DNA of 64,000 nt from Pseudescherichia sp031987975 (GTDB taxonomy: Bacteria; Pseudomonadota; Gammaproteobacteria; Enterobacterales; Enterobacteriaceae). Positions 59,451 to 64,000 of the stretch are shown in pieces. The notes under the pieces were generated by a model that worked only from the letters and a program-made list of their open reading frames with translations, did not search any database and was not told where the DNA came from. Where the stretch lies: the NCBI RefSeq assembly GCF_031987975.1, contig NZ_DALZYX010000003.1, forward strand, positions 356,258-420,257, in the 5' to 3' direction. The translations under genes and the position numbers were made by a program. Numbering within the stretch: position 1 is the first letter of the stretch; every line of letters starts with the position of its first letter.

Positions 59451-61040
59451 TTAGTGTTCGCGCGTTTTACGGAACTGCACGTCCGGGTAACGCTCCTGGG
59501 TCAGATTCAGGTTGACCATGGTCGGCGCGATGTAGGTCAGGTTATCGCCGCCGTCCAGCGCCAGCTGGATCTCGTTTTTACGCTTGAACTCTTCGAATTT
59601 CTTCACGTCGCTGCACTCCACCCAGCGGGCGGTGGCGACGTTAACCGATTCATAGATCGCTTCCACGTTGTATTCGCTCTTCAGCCGCGCAACTACCACG
59701 TCAAACTGAAGCACCCCGACCGCACCGACGATCAGATCGTTGTTGGCAATCGGACGGAACACCTGGACCGCGCCCTCTTCCGAGAGCTGAACCAGCCCCT
59801 TAAGCAGCTGCTTCTGCTTCAGCGGATCGCGCAGGCGAATACGACGGAACAGCTCTGGGGCAAAGTTCGGGATGCCGGTGAACTTCATCATCTCGCCCTG
59901 GGTGAAGGTATCGCCAATCTGAATGGTGCCGTGGTTGTGCAGACCGATGATATCGCCAGGGTAGGCCTCTTCAACGTGGGAACGGTCGCCTGCCATAAAG
60001 GTCAGCGCGTCAGAGATAACCACGTCCTTGCCGAGACGCACCTGGCGCAGCTTCATGCCTTTTTCATACTTACCGGAGACCACGCGCAGGAACGCCACGC
60101 GGTCGCGGTGTTTTGGATCCATGTTGGCCTGGATCTTAAACACGAAACCGGAGAACTTCTCCTCCTGCGCTTCCACTTCACGAGTATCGGTTTTGCGCGG
60201 CATGGGGCGCGGTGCCCACTCAACGAGACCATCCAGCATGTGGTCAACGCCGAAGTTACCCAACGCGGTACCGAAGAAGACCGGGGTGATCTCACCAGCC
60301 AGGAACAGCTCTTTATCGAACTCGTGCGAGGCACCTTTTACCAGCTCCAGTTCGTCGCGTAGCTGCGCTGCCAGCTCTTCACCCACCGCAACGTCCAGCT
60401 CCGGGTTATCCAGACCCTTAACGATACGCACGTCCTGAATGGTATGTCCTTTGCCGGTCTGATAAAGGTAGGTTTCGTCTTTATAGAGGTGGTAAACGCC
60501 TTTAAACAGCTTACCGCAGCCGATCGGCCAGGTAATAGGCGCGCAGGCGATCTTCAGCTCGCTCTCCACCTCGTCCATCACTTCCATGGGGTCACGGATG
60601 TCACGGTCAAGCTTGTTCATAAAGGTCAGGATCGGCGTATCACGCAGGCGGGTAACTTCCATCAGCTTGCGGGTACGATCCTCTACCCCTTTCGCGGCAT
60701 CAATGACCATCAGGCAGCAGTCCACCGCCGTCAGAGTACGGTAGGTATCTTCCGAGAAATCTTCGTGCCCCGGGGTGTCCAGCAGGTTCACCAGGCAGTC
60801 GTGATACGGAAACTGCATCACGGAGGTGGTGATTGAGATCCCACGCTGCTTTTCCATCTCCATCCAGTCGGATTTAGCGTGCTGGCTCGAGCCACGCCCT
60901 TTTACCGTACCGGCGGTCTGGATCGCCTGTCCGAACAGCAGCACCTTTTCAGTAATGGTGGTTTTACCGGCATCCGGGTGAGAGATAATGGCAAAAGTAC
61001 GGCGCTTGGCCACCTCTTGCAGATAAGGAGACAACGTCAT
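59451..61040 (-). CDS. prfC: PrfC, peptide chain release factor RF3
   Basis: The start was set at MTLSPYLQEVAKRRTF, giving 529 residues as in E. coli. GTPase motifs: ISHPDAGKTT (G1), RGISITTSV (G2), DTPGHEDF (G3) and TFMNKLDRD (G4). Domains II and III follow from about residue 280. It removes RF1 and RF2 from the ribosome with GTP after peptide release. It is followed by the osmY control region. Confidence 0.97.
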   Translation of the reverse strand: MTLSPYLQEVAKRRTFAIISHPDAGKTTITEKVLLFGQAIQTAGTVKGRGSSQHAKSDWMEMEKQRGISITTSVMQFPYHDCLVNLLDTPGHEDFSEDTYRTLTAVDCCLMVIDAAKGVEDRTRKLMEVTRLRDTPILTFMNKLDRDIRDPMEVMDEVESELKIACAPITWPIGCGKLFKGVYHLYKDETYLYQTGKGHTIQDVRIVKGLDNPELDVAVGEELAAQLRDELELVKGASHEFDKELFLAGEITPVFFGTALGNFGVDHMLDGLVEWAPRPMPRKTDTREVEAQEEKFSGFVFKIQANMDPKHRDRVAFLRVVSGKYEKGMKLRQVRLGKDVVISDALTFMAGDRSHVEEAYPGDIIGLHNHGTIQIGDTFTQGEMMKFTGIPNFAPELFRRIRLRDPLKQKQLLKGLVQLSEEGAVQVFRPIANNDLIVGAVGVLQFDVVVARLKSEYNVEAIYESVNVATARWVECSDVKKFEEFKRKNEIQLALDGGDNLTYIAPTMVNLNLTQERYPDVQFRKTREH

Positions 61041-61130
61041 AATCAAATCTTCTTATATAAGCGCGGCGTCAGGCCGCGCATCATGAATAGGGGAATGCGG
61101 CTATTTTACCCAGCAATGGCAGGCAGACAA

Positions 61131-61808
61131 TCAATGTTTACACAGGCGTTGCTCCAGTTCGCTCAACGAGGTCACGGTCCAGGTTGGGTTGATCCCCTCC
61201 GGCAGCGCGCGGTTGTGCGCATTGAGCCAGCAGGTTGCTAATCCGGCATTCATGCCACCCAGAATATCGGACTCGGCGGTATCGCCCACCATCAGCACGC
61301 GAGAGCGATCCGGGTTGCCCGCCTGCTCCAGCGCATAGTCAAAAATACGCGGGTGCGGCTTCGCCACGCCAACCTGCTCGGAGATGACGATCAGATCAAA
61401 GTGATCCCGTAGGCCGGTGCGCTCCAGGCGAATTTGCTGTAGCGCGGTAAAACCGTTGGTAATAATGCCCATCTTGCACTTGCCCTGCAGGGCGTTCAGC
61501 AGCGAGACAGCGCCCGGCAGCGGGGCGCAAATTTCGGCCATCGCGGTAATAAAAGCGCTGTTAAGATCGCCCGGCTGCACGCTGAGGCGGTCGGCCCAGC
61601 TCTGGAAGCGCTGATGCTGCAGCTGTAAAGAGGTGATGGTTCCGTTCTGGTAATCCACCCACAGCGGTTTATTGACCGCCTGGTAGTCCTGGAAATCTTC
61701 GGCGGTAAAGGTCACGCTGTAGTCGAGAAACATCCGCTGTAGTCCGCTGAATGAGTCGAAGGTAAACAGCGTTTCGTCGGCATCAAAGAAGATCCAGTCC
61801 CAGTTCAT
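61131..61808 (-). CDS. yjjG: YjjG, dUMP/pyrimidine 5'-nucleotidase (HAD family)
   Basis: The product has 225 residues. The HAD motifs are FFDADETLFTFDS (nucleophile Asp), ITNGFTALQQIRLER, KPHPRIFDYAL and MVGDTAESDILG. The E. coli enzyme removes phosphate from modified pyrimidine nucleotides and protects from base analogues. It starts 17 bases after rimI on the same strand, in the holD-rimI-yjjG group. Confidence 0.95.
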   Translation of the reverse strand: MNWDWIFFDADETLFTFDSFSGLQRMFLDYSVTFTAEDFQDYQAVNKPLWVDYQNGTITSLQLQHQRFQSWADRLSVQPGDLNSAFITAMAEICAPLPGAVSLLNALQGKCKMGIITNGFTALQQIRLERTGLRDHFDLIVISEQVGVAKPHPRIFDYALEQAGNPDRSRVLMVGDTAESDILGGMNAGLATCWLNAHNRALPEGINPTWTVTSLSELEQRLCKH

Positions 61809-61824
61809 TACATCACCTTTTTTG

Positions 61825-62265
61825 TTAAAGCGGCAAAGCCATAATCACGGCGTCTTCGCGGCCGTCAGCGGTTGGATAGTAGTTGCGGCGTATCGTCGCC
61901 TCGTTAAAGCCCAGGCTCTCATAGAGGGCAATGGCCGCCACGTTTGAGGCCCGCACCTCCAGCCACAGCGTCAGCACGTCACGCTTTTCCAGCTCGCTAA
62001 TGAGATGCTCGAGCAGCGCGCGCCCCAGCCCACGGCGCTGAAAAGCGGGATCGACCGCGATATTAAACAGCGTGGCCTCGTCAAGCACGACCTGGGTAAT
62101 GGCAAACGCCGCCAGCGTCTCGTCAACCGCCAGGCCCAGGTTCAGGTAGCGCTCTCCCTGATTGCTGGCGAAGGTCTTTTCGCTCCAGGGAAAAGCGTGG
62201 GCGCGTTGCTCAATCGCGTAAGCGTGGGTCAAGTCAGCCGTGCTGAGGGAAGAAATCGTGTTCAT
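61825..62265 (-). CDS. rimI: RimI, N-alpha-acetyltransferase of ribosomal protein S18
   Basis: The product has 146 residues of the GNAT family: the acetyl-CoA loop is FQRRGLGRALLEHL and the C-terminal motif ALYESLGFNEATIRRNYYP. It acetylates the N-terminal Ala of S18. Its start lies 32 bases inside the end of holD, so the two are translationally coupled. Confidence 0.95.
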   Translation of the reverse strand: MNTISSLSTADLTHAYAIEQRAHAFPWSEKTFASNQGERYLNLGLAVDETLAAFAITQVVLDEATLFNIAVDPAFQRRGLGRALLEHLISELEKRDVLTLWLEVRASNVAAIALYESLGFNEATIRRNYYPTADGREDAVIMALPL

Positions 62266-62647
62266 ACTCGCAGATTTGTCGCCATAGGTCGGCTCGCGCC
62301 GCCGGGTTTGCCCGCAGTTCGTCGAGTGCGGGAGAGTGAACGCGTGCGCCTTCCAGCGTCAGCGCCTCGTGATTGCCCAGCAGCCAGCTGTTACAGCGGC
62401 TCTCCGGGGGCAGCATCGCCACACGGTCGGGAGTCAGCTGCAGCACCTGATCCGGGGTTATCGTCAGCGCCCGCAGGATATCGCCCACCAGCGGCTCGCT
62501 GAGCGCCGGGAGCGCGTTTGACACCATCACCAGACGGATATGCGCGGGCAGTGACACAGCGACTTCGCCCTGCAACGCCGCAGGCAGGCGCAAAGACCAC
62601 TGGGTAATGCCCAGCTGCTGTAGCTGCCAGTCGCGTCGGGAAATCAT
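62234..62647 (-). CDS. holD: HolD, DNA polymerase III psi subunit
   Basis: The product has 137 residues, as in E. coli. The N-terminal segment RRDWQLQQLGITQWSLRLPA is the part that binds the clamp loader, and the chi-binding body follows (HIRLVMVSNALPALSEPLV). It links the clamp loader to SSB with HolC. It is divergent from rsmC by about 104 bases and overlaps rimI. Confidence 0.95.
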   Translation of the reverse strand: MISRRDWQLQQLGITQWSLRLPAALQGEVAVSLPAHIRLVMVSNALPALSEPLVGDILRALTITPDQVLQLTPDRVAMLPPESRCNSWLLGNHEALTLEGARVHSPALDELRANPAARADLWRQICEYEHDFFPQHG

Positions 62648-62751
62648 AGCGGGTCACTCCTGTATGTCAGGCGCGCAAATATAGCAAATTCGTCGTATCT
62701 GCGCCAACAAACAACTATAATCCAGCGCTGAGTTTATTAAGGAGCTGTTTC

Positions 62752-63780
62752 ATGTCTGCTTTAACCCCGGCAAGTGAAGTCTTGCTGCGTCACAGTGATG
62801 ATTTCGAAGAGAGCCGCGTTCTGTTTGCCGGAGATATGCAGGACGACCTGCCCGCGCGCCTGGATACCGCCGAGAGCCGCGCCCATACCCAGCAGTTTCA
62901 CCACTGGCAGGTGCTGAGCCGCCAGATGGGCGAAAACGCGCGCTTTGGCCTTGTGGCCGAGCAGGCCGACGTGGGCGACAGCGATACGCTGATCTACTAC
63001 TGGCCGAAGAACAAGCCGGAAGCCCAGTTCCAGCTGATGAACATTCTCTCTCTGCTGCCGCTGGGCACGGATATTTTCGTGGTCGGCGAGAACCGCAGCG
63101 GCGTGCGTAGCGCCGAGCAGATGCTGGCGGACTACTGCCCGCTGAACAAGGTCGATAGCGCACGCCGCTGCGGCCTGTACCATGGCCGTCTGGAGAAGCA
63201 CCCTGCGTTCGATGCCGGCGCGTTCAACGACAGCTATACGCTGGATGACCTGACCATTCATACCCTGCCGGGGGTCTTCAGCCGCGATGGTCTGGACAGC
63301 GGTAGCCAGCTGCTGCTCTCCACCCTGACGCCACACACCAAAGGTAAGGTGCTGGATATCGGCTGCGGTGCGGGCGTGCTCTCTGCGGTGCTGGCCAGCC
63401 ACTCGCCGAAGGTGCGCCTGACGCTCTGTGACGTTAGCGCCCCGGCGGTAGAAGCCAGCCGCGCCACTCTCGCTGCCAACGGCTTTGAGGGTGAAGTCTT
63501 TGCCAGCAACGTCTTCTCTGAGGTGACCGGTCGTTACGACATGATCATCTCCAACCCGCCGTTCCACGATGGTTTGCAGACCAGCCTGGAGGCGGCGCAG
63601 ACGCTGATCCGTGGCGCGGTACGCCATCTGAACAGCGGCGGCGAGCTGCGTATTGTGGCAAACGCTTTCCTGCCCTACCCGCAGGTGCTGGACGAAACCT
63701 TTGGTTTCCACGAGGTGCTGGCCCAGACCGGACGCTTCAAGGTTTACCGTACGGTGATGACCCGTCAGGCGAAGCGTTAA
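62752..63780 (+). CDS. rsmC: RsmC, 16S rRNA m2G1207 methyltransferase
   Basis: The product has 342 residues. It consists of two homologous methyltransferase-like domains; the C-terminal one is active and carries the SAM motif VLDIGCGAGVLSAVL (about 199) and the N-methyltransferase motif ISNPPFHDG (about 266). It methylates G1207 of 16S rRNA. It is followed by its terminator and a leucine tRNA, as in E. coli. Confidence 0.97.
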   Translation: MSALTPASEVLLRHSDDFEESRVLFAGDMQDDLPARLDTAESRAHTQQFHHWQVLSRQMGENARFGLVAEQADVGDSDTLIYYWPKNKPEAQFQLMNILSLLPLGTDIFVVGENRSGVRSAEQMLADYCPLNKVDSARRCGLYHGRLEKHPAFDAGAFNDSYTLDDLTIHTLPGVFSRDGLDSGSQLLLSTLTPHTKGKVLDIGCGAGVLSAVLASHSPKVRLTLCDVSAPAVEASRATLAANGFEGEVFASNVFSEVTGRYDMIISNPPFHDGLQTSLEAAQTLIRGAVRHLNSGGELRIVANAFLPYPQVLDETFGFHEVLAQTGRFKVYRTVMTRQAKR

Positions 63781-63788
63781 TTCCAGTA

Positions 63789-63812
63789 ACGCCGGGCTAC
63801 CCGGCGTTTTTT
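63789..63812 (+). terminator. rsmC terminator
   Basis: CGCCGGG and CCCGGCG pair perfectly around CTA and are followed by six T. Confidence 0.92.
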
Positions 63813-63844
63813 GCAGCAGTTGCCCTGTCCCGTGCAATTAACTG

Positions 63845-63880
63845 TTGACGAACGGTATAAAACAACTAGAATGCGCCTCC
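63845..63880 (+). promoter_or_regulatory. tRNA-Leu operon promoter
   Basis: TTGACG and TAGAAT are 16 bp apart, followed by a GC-rich discriminator GCGCCTCC, as is usual for stable RNA promoters under stringent control. The predicted start lies about 35 bases before the tRNA. Confidence 0.82.
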
Positions 63881-63913
63881 GTGGTTACGATACTTTAACT
63901 GTATCGATGGTCT

Positions 63914-64000
63914 GCGAAGGTGGCGGAATTGGTAGACGCGCTAGCTTCAGGTGTTAGTGTCCTTACGGATGTGGGGGTTCGAGTCCCCCCCCTCGCACCA
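63914..64000 (+). tRNA. tRNA-Leu (anticodon CAG)
   Basis: An 87-base class II tRNA with encoded CCA end. The anticodon loop reads CTTCAGGT, the variable arm is TGTCCTTACGGATG, and the T-loop is GGTTCGAGTCC. In E. coli this place holds the leuQ-leuP-leuV cluster of identical CAG tRNAs; the window ends exactly at the CCA, so further copies cannot be seen. Confidence 0.97.

Noticed and set aside
59251..59454. A 67-codon frame between osmY and prfC
   Set aside because: It overlaps the osmY sigma-S promoter and the prfC hairpin and has no ribosome-binding site or recognisable sequence.
1..64000. Mobile elements, prophage, CRISPR arrays, toxin-antitoxin or defence genes
   Set aside because: I looked for transposase or integrase motifs, regularly spaced direct repeats and atypical gene blocks on both strands and found none. 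The hokC and insertion-sequence remnants of E. coli in this region are also absent.

Overview
The window is core chromosome of an enterobacterium (Enterobacteriaceae), close to Escherichia coli in gene content and protein sequence but not E. coli itself. Gene order follows the E. coli 0-1 min and 99-100 min regions, read in the direction rsmA to thr to arcA to deo to leuQ. Genes normally found in E. coli are missing at several junctions. This pattern suggests a relative such as Enterobacter, Leclercia, Kosakonia or Klebsiella; the sequence alone does not let me name the genus.

Layout. 1-5.6 kb: rsmA (3' part), apaG, apaH, folA, kefC-kefF and two small DUF903 lipoprotein genes that sit where E. 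coli has yaaU, fix and cai. 5.7-11.4 kb: carAB with its P1/P2 control region, and dapB. 11.6-13.2 kb: a divergent alaX-like/LysR pair in the place of rihC. 13.2-19 kb: ispH-fkpB-lspA-ileS-ribF. 19-24.1 kb: rpsT, nhaA (without nhaR) and dnaKJ with two sigma-32 promoters. 24.4-31.8 kb: yaaW, satP, an extra MHS-type MFS transporter, mog, talB, yaaJ, yaaA, yaaX. 32-36.9 kb: the thrLABC operon with its attenuator. 37-39.7 kb: yjtD, a 0.6 kb non-coding stretch, arcA and creA (without creBCD). 39.8-51.6 kb: rob, gpmB, yjjX, trpR, slt, ettA, nadR, radA, serB, ytjB, lplA. 51.7-58.4 kb: the deoCABD operon with a compact CRP/CytR/DeoR control region, then yjjV, yjjU, ytjA. 58.5-64 kb: osmY, prfC, yjjG, rimI, holD, rsmC and a leucine tRNA (CAG).

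Functionally these are housekeeping modules: pyrimidine and arginine precursor synthesis (carAB), lysine and threonine synthesis (dapB, thr), isoprenoid, lipoprotein and translation functions (ispH, lspA, ileS), chaperones (dnaKJ), nucleoside catabolism (deo), and redox or electrophile defence (kefFC, yaaA, arcA). Translation start sites were reset from the longest frame where a Shine-Dalgarno sequence and family length supported it. Several rare starts (TTG for carA, rpsT and deoA; GTG for ettA and yjjU) come from this.

I found no prophage, IS element, CRISPR array, toxin-antitoxin pair or defence island, and no convincing undescribed multi-gene system. The items most worth a second look are small: a large inverted repeat covering the kefF translation start region, a yjjY-like sequence whose reading frame is broken although its bases look conserved, the rearranged deo control region, the alaX/LysR pair, and a family of REP-like palindromes. 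Comparisons with E. coli rest on memory of its sequence, not on an alignment.
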